From: Dolomedes plantarius
Taxonomy: Eukaryota > Arthropoda > Arachnida > Araneae > Dolomedidae
Direction: 5' to 3'
Assembly: GCA_907164885.2 (NCBI GenBank)
Contig: OU015496.1
Location: 109,724,707-109,788,706, forward strand
DNA length: 64,000 nucleotides
The notes beneath the pieces are model-generated. The model was not told where the DNA came from. It saw nothing but the letters and a program-made list of their open reading frames with translations, and made no database searches. This document shows positions 10,600-57,650 of the stretch, one piece after another; within the stretch, counting starts at the first letter, position 1; every line of letters starts with the position of its first letter. The position numbers and the translations under genes are program-made.

Positions 10600-11665
10600 T
10601 TCAATATATAACAATGGGAGACGGTCTATTTGCAAATGGCTTTTAATATCTCTAGAAGAGGAAAACAATCTGAAAAATTTCGGCACTATTCAGGTGGCAA
10701 ATAAATATATAAAGGTATTTTTATGCCACCATATATAGGATAAAAAAAACTGTCAACAACAACATAAATTGTCTGTTTAAAATAGAAAAAGGTTTCCTTT
10801 ATATATTTTCTTATTTCGATGCTGTGTTGCCATAGTTAATTCAAGAAAGGAAACGGCACTAGGAATTGGTGAGTTAGTTTGTATTTAGAAAAATTTTAAC
10901 CTCCAAATAAAAATTGTTAAAATAGTTGATTTAAGTCAAGTATTTGAGATGTAATTAAATGCTATAAACTGCATCTCATGATTAAAAATTGAATTAGACC
11001 CTAAAGGTCATCAAAACCATCTCGTGGAATAAGACGCATTATAATAAAAAATATTTTTGAAAACCCTATGTTGAATATTATATAGCTTGTAGCAGAACTA
11101 CATGGAAAATCAGTTAATCCAAATATAAATTGAAATGTTTCAATAAGATTCAGTACTTCAAATAAGATCTTTAGGATATCATGCCGAATACGACAAGGAA
11201 AAAAGTGTCAGATTTTAAACAGCATGAAATTTTTTATTTTCACTCACAAAATATAGTTAGTTCAATGAGATTATTCTGACTAAAGAAAGAAATTTATTTG
11301 TTCCGAATGGTTATTGATAGATGTTTGCAACATCTTCTTTGATTTGGATGGTTAAATTTTTTTTCTCTTTCGATAGAAAAGACCTTCAAAGAAGAATTTC
11401 GAAGGGAAAACTTGGTTCCAACAGTAAAACAGGGGGGGAGGAATATTTATGTTTATATGGTGTATGTCGTTCACTAGTGTTCTATGTTCTTAAATTTTTT
11501 GATGATGTAACGAATCTTTATGAATATATTAACATTTTAAAACGTTAGTTAAAATATTAAGAGTGAAATTTTAACCTGTATGATAATATCCAATTCTATA
11601 CAGTCATTGACTCAAAGCATACTGCTTCGAGAATGTGGCTACTATACAATTGACCTGAAGTAAGA
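10600..11665. repeat. Local duplicate of 7000-9400 upstream block
   Basis: Matches 7000-7280 joined directly to 8694-9400, without the Tc1 element. It therefore preserves the unoccupied TA target (GATGTAATT near 10950). The remaining stretch to 12237 continues with AT-rich sequence homologous in part to 57200-57510. No coding frame is recognised. Confidence 0.8.
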
Positions 11666-12237
11666 AGTCTCCAGGTGTAAATTTAATATAAAATATCTGA
11701 TAAGAACAAGTCTTTAAAACTCGGAAACAAATTTCTTTCTTTCCAAAAGCAAATAAAAATCTAGTTGAACCCGTGCCGAAAAGATAAAATAAAATTTTAA
11801 AAGATAATGGTAATCTTACTAATTATAAGAAACATTCCAAAGAATAGTTTTCATTTTTATTTCATCAAACAGCAAATGGTTTATTTTGTGACTAAGCGTT
11901 GGATTATAATACATCTTTCCACATTGCCAGAAGAAGTGTTTGACGTATAGTGTTTCAAGTCGTGTCCCACATACGAACGCTTGTTGTTTATTTTCAATAC
12001 GTAAAAACGGGAGATGGACCATTTTCAAATGTGAGTGAAATGACAGAAAATTAGTACATAAAGAATTTTTCTAGTACCTTTTGATAGATATTTCATATAA
12101 CCAGAAATAAGGGAAACTTATTTATATAATATCCATATGCCAATATCCTTGCTTATGCATTTTTAGTTGACTTGTTATTTCAACACATTTTTCTGCAATA
12201 ATCTCTTTTAATAACCTTCTTGGAATAATTTTTTCAG

Positions 12238-12288
12238 GTATTCAAGAAATAACTATTCCATAAAGAAGCAAAGATTTAAAAAATTACA

Positions 12289-12291
<3 letters not shown>
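12238..12291 (+). other. FAAH2: Amidase gene 1: exon carrying the start codon (ATG 12289-12291)
   Basis: A polypyrimidine tract and TTTTTTCAG acceptor precede this 54-nt exon. It ends in ATG and is followed at once by the donor GTAAGG. The ATG joins in phase to the next coding exon (15326), giving MVLFCLIAVLRF. A TAA lies in frame four codons upstream, so the ATG is the real start. The same arrangement is conserved in gene 2 (57511-57560), including acceptor, ATG and donor. The acceptor implies a further noncoding first exon upstream that I cannot locate. Confidence 0.85.
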
Positions 12292-47643
<35,352 letters not shown>

Positions 47644-48776
47644 AATACTTTAGACATCTATGCATCTGATTGTGACTTGGAAGATATCAAGAATTATGAT
47701 AGTATTTTTTTTTTGTTGAAAGAGTAGGATCTGATTGACACGCAATTCTTTGGTACCTGATTACATTCCTATAACCAGACCTAACCGAATACTTTTGTGC
47801 CGAGCAGTCTTAAATTCGAAAAATGAACGACGACTTCCCTCAAAGGAGACACTTCAGCTGTGTTTTTTTATACAGTTTTATAAATTTACATGCAGAATTT
47901 CATTTAAAATAAGTAATACTCAAAAGCATAGACTTTTGAAGGAAGGTGAAAAAAAATTATATTTACTGAATTTTAAATAGGACTGGGGAAACGTGATATG
48001 ATTGTAAAGTTTCTAAGTATTTCAAGAAATTAAAATCCTTTGCAAATGATTGAAGGCTATAAATTTTTGGATTCTCTTTAAAAATGCTCCTTTGTTCTGA
48101 ACATGCATATTTAACTTATTAACTTAAATACGCATAAAATTAGAAAGAAAGGGAACTAAAAACATGATGTATATTTTTAAACTGGTTTATTCATTTTATA
48201 ACTACAGTATAACGACACTAAATATATGAAACAGAAATATAAATGAAATATAAATTTATTAACTTAAACATCTAAAATTAAATTTACTTAAAAATAACAT
48301 TTAATTAGTTAACTATCTAAATTATTATTTTTTTTCACAACACACTATTTTAACTACACTATTTTTAGATAACACTAACTTTAAAAAAATGTGTAATAAA
48401 ACTCTACCCTCCATACTGATTTCAGAAGTTGGCAATACACTCTATCTGTGATGGCAGGATGTGTGAGACATCATTGTCAATAAGCCCAAACACTTTTTTT
48501 TGTGCTATCATAAGATCGAAGAGCTTGCACTTTAAAATTTTCAACCATGTCGTTCTCACTTCTCACCTGCTCTTGGAGAACACAGAGATATTTAGGGCCG
48601 GGCTGGCCCAATACACGGACAGTAGAACAATTCGTGATCCCATGATGGGCCACGCTATTGACAATGGAATCTAAGTTTTTTTGTCATTTCATCACTATAC
48701 AATTTGAATTATACATACTATCGTAATGAATAATAGCTTAAGTCAATAAACAGAGATTATAGTACTTAAATAAAAA
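47644..48776. other. 3' flank of gene 1, no further gene
   Basis: Probable 3' UTR followed by intergenic AT-rich sequence. Possible polyadenylation signals are ATTAAA near 48029 and AATAAA near 48394. An 81-codon frame at 48429-48674 has no recognisable domain. Confidence 0.5.
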
Positions 48777-49363
48777 CTAGTTGGTACCCGTCAAAACATG
48801 ACGGCTAGATAGTAAATAAATGTACTAATACACAAATTATACTCAACACATCATTGCCAAATGTTGAAAATCATAATAATACGCAGAAACAAATTAATGT
48901 GTTTAAACGGCCTCGTGTTGAGTGACTATCTAAAGCCAGATTTAAAAATGTCACTGAGCATGCGCAGAAAGCAAATTTTTTTATTGTAAATTATCGCTAA
49001 CTAAAGAGCGCGAAATAAACAATTTCTACCAAGTTTAATCTTATATTTCACAAACATAATTATCATAAAAATAAAAATGTCAGTAAGTGATCTAGAGAAA
49101 CTCCTGGGATAAAACATGTCACAGAGCATGCGCAGAAACAGTGAGTTTCTAAAGCCAGATTTAAACATGCCGCTGAGCATGCGCAGAAATCAAATTTTAA
49201 TTGTAAATTATAGCTCATTAATAAAAATTGCATTTACAAAAACCAAATTTGACAAATCTACATATTACAATCTTTCGTTTAAGATCAAAATGAAGTAAAT
49301 TGATGTCATAGTTTTCTCTCACGGACTGCCCAAAAAGTCGACTTAGCAACTTAAATATATAGA
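48777..49363 (-). mobile_element. Helitron, non-autonomous, 587 bp
   Basis: On the minus strand it starts TCTATATATTTAAGTTGC after an A. It ends with the hairpin CCGTCATGTTTTGACGG, then GTACCAACTAG and a following T. Both flanks agree with insertion between A and T. The interior has a repeated GAGCATGCGCAGAAA word (48956, 49122 and 49177). No coding capacity. Confidence 0.85.
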
Positions 49364-49554
49364 TTTTTGAAAAATTCACTTACATTAACAGATTTCTTAA
49401 GCAGGCGTTAAAACAAGCACAAATTTTCTTCTCTCTAGCAGAATACACCTTACACTTCGCACAAAGGAATGAACTGAATTCCAATGCTAAGGCACCCTCA
49501 CAGGTAATAGCCAATGACCCTCACCTATTGTCACCTAAGGGTCACCCCTCACCT

Positions 49555-49598
49555 AAGGGTCTATTGTTACCTACTGCCTTATGTAACAATAGACCCTT
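49555..49598. repeat. Perfect 16-bp hairpin
   Basis: The arms AAGGGTCTATTGTTAC (49555-49570) and its exact complement (49583-49598) surround a 12-base loop. AAGGGTCAC and TATTGTCACCTAAGGGT words just upstream are partial copies of the arm. It may be the tip of a small foldback repeat. Confidence 0.9.
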
Positions 49599-50564
49599 AA
49601 TTTCTCGGCATTTCTAAAGGGCGGCCCGTTATAGGGACATGGCCCACTATAGGTGCATTTACCTTAATATGAGTGATTTTCAATAAATGTACTCATTTCA
49701 GATCAATGTTTTTTAGTTTTTAGGAATAAAGTAGTAATATTAGAAACTGACATAATCTGCTTCAAAGTTTTTTTTTCCGAATCGCAGTCAAAGTACAAAG
49801 AATACAGAAATACAATAGAAAAAAAAGTTCTCCTGCTCGCCATAATATCGCATGAAAATATCTCCAGCAGAAAGAGCTGGGCAGCGGTGTAAATGTAGGA
49901 TGTCCATTTCCTCGGATGAATTGCACAGGTGACTGTAAAGTTGCATTCAGACTACGCTGACGTGACGTGACACGCGCTGACCGCAACGTCAGCTGACGTG
50001 GGAAAACATCAGCGTCAGGCGGTGTGTGCACACTACGCTGACGTATCGTGTCGTGACGAATTCACGTCCGTTGTTGTTTGGTTCCCACAAGGTGCATATC
50101 GTTGCGGGTGGACCCTATAAATAATATGGGGGCACCCTATAAATAGTGGCCGATCGATTTATTGTCGCTGATGAGGCTTTCACATTAAAAACATACTTGA
50201 TGTATCTTTATAGCAAGAATTCAATAAAGAGCGATGAAAAAATACTTCGTTTCTCCTGAAGGGGCTGCAAACTGTTCATGTCAATGGGAGAGCATTCATA
50301 AAGGCAGAATGGTCCATTAATATTTTTTGTAAACATTTTTATTACTGTTATTTATAAACAAATTTATCATTCTGGTTGCTATAATTTTGAGTTATTAAAG
50401 AATGTAAATAAGTAACCTGTAGTGAATTTTTTTTCTGCCTAGTATTCAAATAATTCAAATACTAAGTAGGTAATTTTTGGTCGAAGACCGTCGTCTGCCT
50501 ATAATATTTAATTGAAAGTAACTATCAATCAAAAAATCTATATAAATTTATAAATACACATAAA

Positions 50565-50945
50565 CTAAGTTCATATAAATTATTTTTTATATTTAAAAGA
50601 TGGAAGTTAAAAAAAACAAGAGGGGACGAACACCTGTTTATATTGTATTGTTGCACACTCCATTTGTTTACATTTGACAAGATCAGTAGCCAACTGTTGC
50701 CGCTAATTCATAAAAAAACCAAATTTTTTACCATGAAAAATTTAAATAAAATACTATATTTATAAATGTAAATAATATAAGCACATATAAATTATTTTTG
50801 CTATCTAAAAGACGAAAATCGAAAACAAACCGAGGGGACGAACACCTGTTTATATTGTTAAATCACCCCTTCCTCTTTGTTTACATTTTACAAGATCAGT
50901 AACCAACTTTACCGCCAGTTATTAAAGAAACAAAATTTTATGCTG
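50565..50945. repeat. Tandem duplication of about 210 bp within the Harbinger element
   Basis: Blocks with CATATAAATTATTTTT, GAGGGGACGAACACCTGTTT and ACAAGATCAGTA occur at 50570-50700 and again at 50783-50905 in the same orientation. Confidence 0.88.
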
Positions 50946-51059
50946 TGACAACGTTAAGAAAACGCTGATTTTATAAACGTGTTTTTAAAGTGTTTGAAAT
51001 ATTGGTTAAATCAATCAAACGGCCTAAGTTTGCAATAAATTAGTAAATAAATGTAAATA

Positions 51060-51199
51060 TTGCCAGCTATTTCCAGGATTCTTCCAATCTCTTCCCATGC
51101 TTCATTGCGTGCATATTTATTTCTGTAATCTTTGTTGAAATGGTCAAATAAAATAGGGTATTTCTTCACATGCTCGATGAGCTCTTCTTCCGTATACAT
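51060..51199 (-). pseudogene. MADF-like DNA-binding domain fragment
   Basis: Starting at the ATG at 51199: EEELIEHVKKYPILFDHFNK, then DYRNKYARNEAWEEIGRI. The EELIE.V..YP.L.D...KDY.....R..AWEEI pattern is the first half of a MADF (Myb/SANT-like) domain, which PIF/Harbinger elements often carry in their second gene. After LEIAG the frame runs into non-coding sequence. This may be exon 1 followed by a lost intron and exon, or a truncation. Confidence 0.75.
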
Positions 51200-51393
51200 A
51201 GCTGACGGCCAGACGCCTGCTGACGAGATCTGGGAATTTATATTTGGAGCTGATGCGTCAGTTCCAACATCTGATGTGTCAGTGTGCTGATGTGCCAGGC
51301 TGATGTGTCAGTGTCAGCTGATGCGTCAGTACAACTGTCGCTGATGCGTCAGTTGTCAACACGACACGTCAGCGTAGTGTGAGTGCACCTTAA

Positions 51394-52699
51394 GGCGTTG
51401 CGAATATACCTATCCTGAACGAGTGCTTAGAGAGCCTGTGATCTGGCGAAAACATACCACAACATCACACTTGGGGGGCAACTGGAATATACTTCATATT
51501 GTCAAGCCAGGCCTTACTGCGATTTCCATCAATACTCTTCATAATTAAATACAATACAGCTGGTTTACAATCGGTAGCATATAGGATTCTATGTAACTTC
51601 TCAAATAAAAGAAAGGTATTTTCCCCTGAAAAATTGATTTGATTATCTTGTCGTCAGTAAGAAGGAGCGTAGCACCAGTTGGAGTTGTTTTAATGCCTCC
51701 GGTAAACTATCTCAAAACCTGATTCTGCGGCAGTTCAGTTTTATTCAAAGCAGTTTAAGGGACAGAACTATATTGTCGGCTTCAAAGATAAAATTGTCTA
51801 TTTATTGTACTTTTCAACAAGACAATGTTGAAATTAATACACTTTTGAAGATTTCATTCAAATCAATTAGATTAGTGAGAAACAACATTTTATTGTGAGG
51901 CATGTGAAGTAATAATACCCATGCAATATAATAGTTGTATTTTGTAATTTTGAGTATCAGCCCTTATTTTTTTAGTCTCATTTCAAATAGTTTAATAGCA
52001 CTACGTTTGATTTACATACGAACAAATGATAGATCATACCCGGTAACAAAATCGGTAATCGCGATTGAAAAGAGATGGTTTGCATTAAATTTTAATGAAT
52101 CTCGATTTCACGAGAATTTACAAAGTTTGCAAAATAACTTCTGGGTTTAGCTTGTGTATGTCGATTTCATTCGATCTTATAAGCCTGTTATCGAGGTATG
52201 GGAGGTATTTGTGCAGTTAGACATGAATACAAAACATCACTGTATTGAAAGTGGTGAAATATAGAAAAAAAAGCTTTGAACATACATTATGAGTAACATT
52301 TTCTAAGATCAAAGATGGTGAAAAAAATAAAAAAATAACATGGTATCAAAAATGTTCTATTCAGCATTCCTTCCATCGATCTTGGTAAAGATCGATGGAA
52401 TTAAATCTCTTTTCAGGAAGGAACATTTTCAGTCCCGTCAAGGTTTCAGGTGAAGGTGTCAAAATGTGCGTCCAATTTAGTTTTCAACTGGATTCAATTT
52501 TATACTATCACAAGAAATTATTATCGATTTTCTAAAAAATAAGTTGTGGCTTAATTAAACGTTTTTTCCCCTTTGACCAAGTATGAAAAGATCGAAAAGC
52601 TCCATAAAACAAATCTCCAACTACTTTCTACCTGGCCTTTTTTCAAACCGCGAATACCACAAATGAAATTTTACACTGAAGGATAAGTTGCTGGGAGCT
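51394..52699. other. Intergenic stretch, no gene
   Basis: AT-rich without conserved coding frames. A small palindrome CCATCGATCTT...AAGATCGATGG lies at 52371-52396. Confidence 0.5.
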
Positions 52700-54643
52700 A
52701 AATGAAACTCACGCGAATATTCGTGAAAAGCAATTTTACTCCCATCTTCGAAGGAACGGTGGGTTCAACAGTCAGTCGGTAGTATGTACTATTTGACACG
52801 GCTCCTAAGTCCTAAATTATTAGAGTGAACAGGCAGACACTCAGCTGCGTATTCAGGTTTATTGCATAGGGACTGGTCTGTAGGTTAAAACACGCCGAAC
52901 ACCAAACGGGTCAGGACGGTTTACATTTAATGAATTACTCCCATCTTCGTTTATTTTGCTGCCTCTGCTTTTTTACCATACAACCATACAAAGCATACAA
53001 TCAAAGTACATTGAATAAAATTTTGCACCAGTAAGCAATGTTTTCTAAATACACAATAAATGATAAGCTAAGATCCTTTAATTAAATAAAAGGGGAGATT
53101 ATCTTATCTTTGGAAGCTCAAACTCCGATAAGATTACTGCAGAACTAACACCATTCTGCCTGTGTTTGACATAGAACATTTTAAAATTCTGGAGACATTC
53201 CAAGTTTAGAAGCTAAATACGAGTTTTGGTATCCGATTTCGGTAATGTACTTTTAAATTTTTTTAAAAAATCTTAAACTCCTAAAAATTTTTTTTTTGCG
53301 GTAAGCATCCTCCGTTCGCATTAAAATACTTTAAACTGAGACCTTAACAGTATTTTAACGGTATTTTCCTTTAAAACTGGCTTTTACTTTTGTTATTCTT
53401 GCTTTAGTCATTTTTTTCAATAGAGAATATTGACTTTAAAATAAATCGTGTTCACTTTTCTCAAGGCATGGTGTTACGTATCGTTTATTATGCTTAATAT
53501 TTAGCTTACAATTTCTCTGACTGTGGGGAATATTCAGTTTTAACATTGACGAGCCAAATCTTCCCTACACAACCTTTTGAAAACACCGAAAATCCCTCTC
53601 CACGATGGGTCTATTAATACCTCTAGAAGAGGAAAATAATCCCTAAAAAATTTCGGCATTATTTAGTCCGCAAATACATTCGCCTGCAGAAAATACAAAG
53701 ATGTTTTTATGCCACAATATATAGGATCAAAGCAACTGGCAACAATAACAATAAAAATCGTCTGTATAAAATATTCAAAAAAGTTTTCCTTCAAAAATTT
53801 TATTTCGATGCTCTGTTTTCATTGTTGATTCAAGAAAGGAAACGGTACTAGAAATTGGTGAGTTAGTTATTTTGTATTTAGAAAAAATAAAACCTCTGAA
53901 CAAGAATTGTTAAAATAGCTAGTCAAGTGTTTGTGATGTAATTAAACGTTATAAACTTCATCCCATGATTCAAAATTAGATTCGATTCGATATGTCATCT
54001 AAGCCATTCTTATTATAAGCCATTTCTTATTATAATGTCAATAAGGCGCATTATAATAAGAAATTTTTTTTGAAAAGCCAATGCTGAATATTTTAAAGCT
54101 TGTGGCAGAACTACATGGAATATCTGTTAATCCAAATATTGAATGAAATACTTCAATAAGATTCATTATTTCTAATGAGATCTGCTAAAATATCATGCCG
54201 AATACGACATGGGAAAATTTCATAGTTTGTGAATAGCAAGAAGTTTTTTTTATTTTCGCTCATAAAACACAATTGCTCCAATAATATAGTTCTGGCTAAA
54301 CAAAGGAAATTCCCTGATTCGGATGGTTAATGATAGATGTTTGCAACATCTTCTTTGGTTTGGATGGTTTAATTTTGGTTTGGTAAATGAGGATCATTCA
54401 TTTGGATTTTTTCCAATTTTCTTTTGAAGGAAGAGTACATTCGAGTATTGAATGACCGATTTTTATAAGGGCATTTTTGTTCCTTACTCTTAGGTTTCCA
54501 CCAGAGAATAATAATCGGAGTCCTCAGGTGATCAGTCTTTTTCTAATCGAATGGAATTTGCATAAAATATTTTAAATGCGAGAGAGTGTCACAAGCGGTC
54601 AATCATTTAATTTTAATTAGTGATTTTTGTTGAACTCGCAAAT

Positions 54644-54826
54644 CAGTGACGTAGCGAGCATAATTAGCGCCCCTCCCCAATAAACATATAGTAATACTAG
54701 CTGAAAACCCGTACTTCGCTACGGAGTACATTCAAATTAAATACAACGGTCAATGTATGCAATTCATGCCAAATATATATATATATTATATGATAAATAC
54801 GACGATCAATGTATACAATTGCTGTA

Positions 54827-54919
<93 letters not shown>

Positions 54920-55655
54920 AGAAAATCGTAAAGGATAATTTTATAGACAAAATAATGTAGAAGAAAATATTCAAATTAAATCTAATATAAAGAATACTAA
55001 AGAATATAGTACAGATAATATAGTACAGTTTGTAGAACATTTCTTTTACTGTATTTTAATATTTTTTTGTATAATGTCCAATCGTTTGCCGCATTAGCAA
55101 GGAAAAAAAATATATTTTTTTTGTCTATTTAGTTCTTACGCACGCGATGATAAATTTATTGAAAGTACCAGAAAAAGAAATCACGTGATCAGCATTTAAT
55201 AAATTAAATTCTACAAATGAATCTTTAAAAATTCACCAAAAATCAGGAAATGGAGGTAAAAATTCGAAAAAAATTTCATTTTGAAGGAATTTTTATGATC
55301 TTTCTCGTGATATAAATTTTATAACCCTCAATGTACTATTTTAAATGCAAACGTAAAAAAATTTAAAAAACAGCTTAAAAATTTAATTTAAAAAAATCTA
55401 AGAAGAATTTTTGAAAAATCTTTCTTAGTGCACCCCTACACTATTAGAAGAATCGCCATGCAAAATTTCAGCCCTTTAGGTCAAGCGGTTTGGTCTGTGC
55501 GTTGTATGTCAGTCAGGGAATGAATGAATCAGTCAGTTACAGAACTGTTTTATATATATAGATAATATATAGAATTAGTGAAAAGGACCATTTGACGCCC
55601 CTTTGTGAGTGGCGCCCGGGGCATGATAGAACCCCTCCCCCTCGCTACGCCACTG
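54644..55655. mobile_element. hAT-type MITE split by a Helitron
   Basis: The ends CAGTGACGTAGCGAG and, from the right, CAGTGGCGTAGCGAGG have a perfect 8-bp duplication TCGCAAAT at 54636-54643 and 55656-55663. Without the Helitron (54697-55562) it is 146 bp. Same family as 13012-13183. Confidence 0.92.
54697..55562 (-). mobile_element. Helitron, non-autonomous, 866 bp
   Basis: On the minus strand it begins TCTATATATATAAAACAG after A and ends GCGAAGTACGGGTTTTCAGC then TAG with a following T, with the short 3' hairpin CCGTAGCGAAGTACGG. It includes a (TA)n tract at about 54829-54912. A fragment of the same family lies at 37371-37781. Confidence 0.88.
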
Positions 55656-55663
55656 TCGCAAAT

Positions 55664-56258
55664 TTTCCTCGTTAGATTCCATATAGCGTTAGTTTCTGTA
55701 TACTCGCCTGGTAAGACTGGAACAGGTTTTTACTCTTGGGTGAAGCTGTATTTCCGGTTTAGTGCCTCAAACGATGGAAAGGAAGTCGACCAGATGATAC
55801 AGTAGCGATCAGATTTCTATTTCGTTAAAATATTGTTCTTTAAAAATCCCCATTATGAATGTTACGTGCTCGCGGAGTGTTATTTATCTCGAACGGTGGA
55901 ACTAAACTGGGTTGACTGTTTTGTGATAATAGATTATACAGTCTGAGTTTCGTAAATCGAGGTAAGTCATCTTGCCCTCGTTTTTCGCCACGGAAATTAC
56001 TGGTTTACTACTAATACGAAAATTACTGGTCAATTTATTTTCACTCTCCGAGTCAGATAAAATAGCCTAAATTTCTAACTAGTGTGAGTTGAAGGTTTTT
56101 TATTTATTTTATTCACAAAAACTTAATCAGCCATACCTAATATTGACTACGATCGACTGGTAACACTTGTTAAAACATGTGCTTTGAGTTCAGAACTAGT
56201 AATGACATGAAATAGAGTAATCTTAAAGTCAGAGACTTTATTTCTTTTATATATTGAG
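55664..56258. other. Stretch without recognisable gene
   Basis: Not clearly matched in the left unit and without a coding frame I can support. Confidence 0.45.
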
Positions 56259-56640
56259 ATAGTGGCCCAGTTGGCAAGGGCAGCGGGCCAGGGATCTGAA
56301 AGTCACTGGTTCGATGCTCGTCACTGACAAGTCCAGTGCCGTGTGCACTAATGTAGGCAGGTGCACGCAAAAGCTGTCGTGGCTGCAATGTCCTCCAAGT
56401 TCTGAAAAATTACTTCTGGAGGTGCAAAATTACGGGACTGGTCTTTTGGCCAAGTGGGACTCCGACTCTTGTGGTTCCAGTCAAAACAGGAGCCGCACCT
56501 TCATCGCCCATAGCCTTTGATCTTATGTTGCTGTATACCCATAGTACCTAATGGGTTGGTACCCATAGTACTATGGGCTGTACGCCCATAGACTTGATCT
56601 TATGTTGCTGTCGGTCAAGTGGCATAAGCAACAAACAACA
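56259..56640 (+). mobile_element. tRNA-derived SINE
   Basis: A-box in AGTGGCCCAGTTGGCAAGGG and B-box-like GGTTCGATGCTC, then a long body. The tail GATCTTATGTTGCTGT occurs twice (about 56518 and 56596), separated by a small CCCATAGTA-rich palindromic block. Ends GGCATAAGCAACAAACAAC. Confidence 0.75.
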
Positions 56641-57510
56641 TAGATATATGTTGACGCGCTACATGGATTGCTCCAAATCGCATGGAAATTATTTGTAACT
56701 TTGAGGAGAAGGGAAAAACATAACTCTTCAGTTATATTGCTGACTCCTAGATTTTATTAGGCAGGTAGAGAAAAGCCAGGACAATATAAGTGTCAGCAGT
56801 TTGAGTTAATTTTGTGTTTTTGCTTTAACAGCAGCTTTAACATGGATAATCAGGAATCCAGTGCATTTTTTCATTATCCTCGAAAATTATTTAGAGTTCG
56901 GGGAAGGAAATTAATGTTGTAAATCCATCACAACTTTACAAGAAAGGGAATACAGACAAAATGCTGACGTGTTTCACTGATCTTACCCTAGCGTTACCTC
57001 TCTCACTGTCTGTTCTGCAGTATACGAGACTTAGTAACAACGCTATTCCCGGACGACACGGGGGAATGCCCCAGTGAAAGAAAGTTTTCGTAGGCGCGAT
57101 CCTTCCGAACATGATAGAAAAAAATCCTCTTTATACATTTTCGCTCGATAGCGTGCGAACAAGGAGACACGTCACACAACGTTGGACTTATCGCTGCTAG
57201 CCTTGCGATAAAATGCACCCTCGTGAAGAGCGTAGTCACAGGAAATGTAGAACAAGCTTACAATCAGCTGACTGTCCACTGCAGGCGAGATATACCCGGG
57301 GAGTGTGATATCGCCGTAAGATAAGATCTCTCGCTATAAAAAAAAACGGTTTCCCTGTAATTAACTTAATGTGGGTAAGAGAACCGTTGTAATTCCAAAT
57401 ATATGGGTCAATAACTTTGCATGTGTATTTTAAGTTGATATTTCATATCAACAAATATTTTTCAGCAATAAGCTCTATTAATAACCTTCTTGTAATATTT
57501 TTTTTTTCAG

Positions 57511-57560
57511 GTATTGAAGACACTATTCAATAAAGAGGCAAAGACTTCAAATTTACAATG
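57511..57560 (+). other. FAAH2: Amidase gene 2: exon carrying the start codon (ATG 57558-57560)
   Basis: The acceptor TTTTTTTTCAG opens the 50-nt exon, which ends ATG before the donor GTAAGG, as in gene 1. A TAA is in frame upstream. Joining to 61136 gives MVLFCLITVLRF. Conservation of acceptor, ATG and donor in both paralogues is the main support for this start. Confidence 0.85.
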
Positions 57561-57650
57561 GTAAGGCTCTGTTGAATACTTTAAAATTTCAATGGTAGGG
57601 ATCTGTTGAATACTTTAAAATTGCATTGTCAAGGCTCTGTTGAATATTTT
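57557..57650. repeat. Three-unit minisatellite including the start codon and donor
   Basis: Units of about 33 bp: ATGGTAAGGCTCTGTTGAAT (57558), ATGGTAGGGATCTGTTGAAT (57592) and ATTGTCAAGGCTCTGTTGAA (57625). Gene 1 has one unit. Two of the three retain ATG followed by GT. Confidence 0.92.

Larger units (their letters stand above)
49939..51390 (-). mobile_element. PIF/Harbinger-type element, 1.45 kb
   Basis: The ends AGTTGCATTCAGACTACGCT and, from the right, AGGTGCACTCACACTACGCT continue GACGTG. TAA duplications lie at 49936-49938 and 51391-51393, as for PIF/Harbinger. Subterminal GACG/CGTC and TGATGYGTCAG words are numerous on both sides. It contains a MADF-like fragment but no DDE nuclease. 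Confidence 0.88.

Noticed and set aside
48429..48674. 81-codon frame downstream of gene 1
   Set aside because: No recognisable domain, no conserved copy in the window and no splice context. I could not support it as a gene.
49762..50031. 89-codon minus-strand frame near 49.9 kb
   Set aside because: It runs across the PIF/Harbinger left terminus and its translation mirrors the terminal repeat. No domain.
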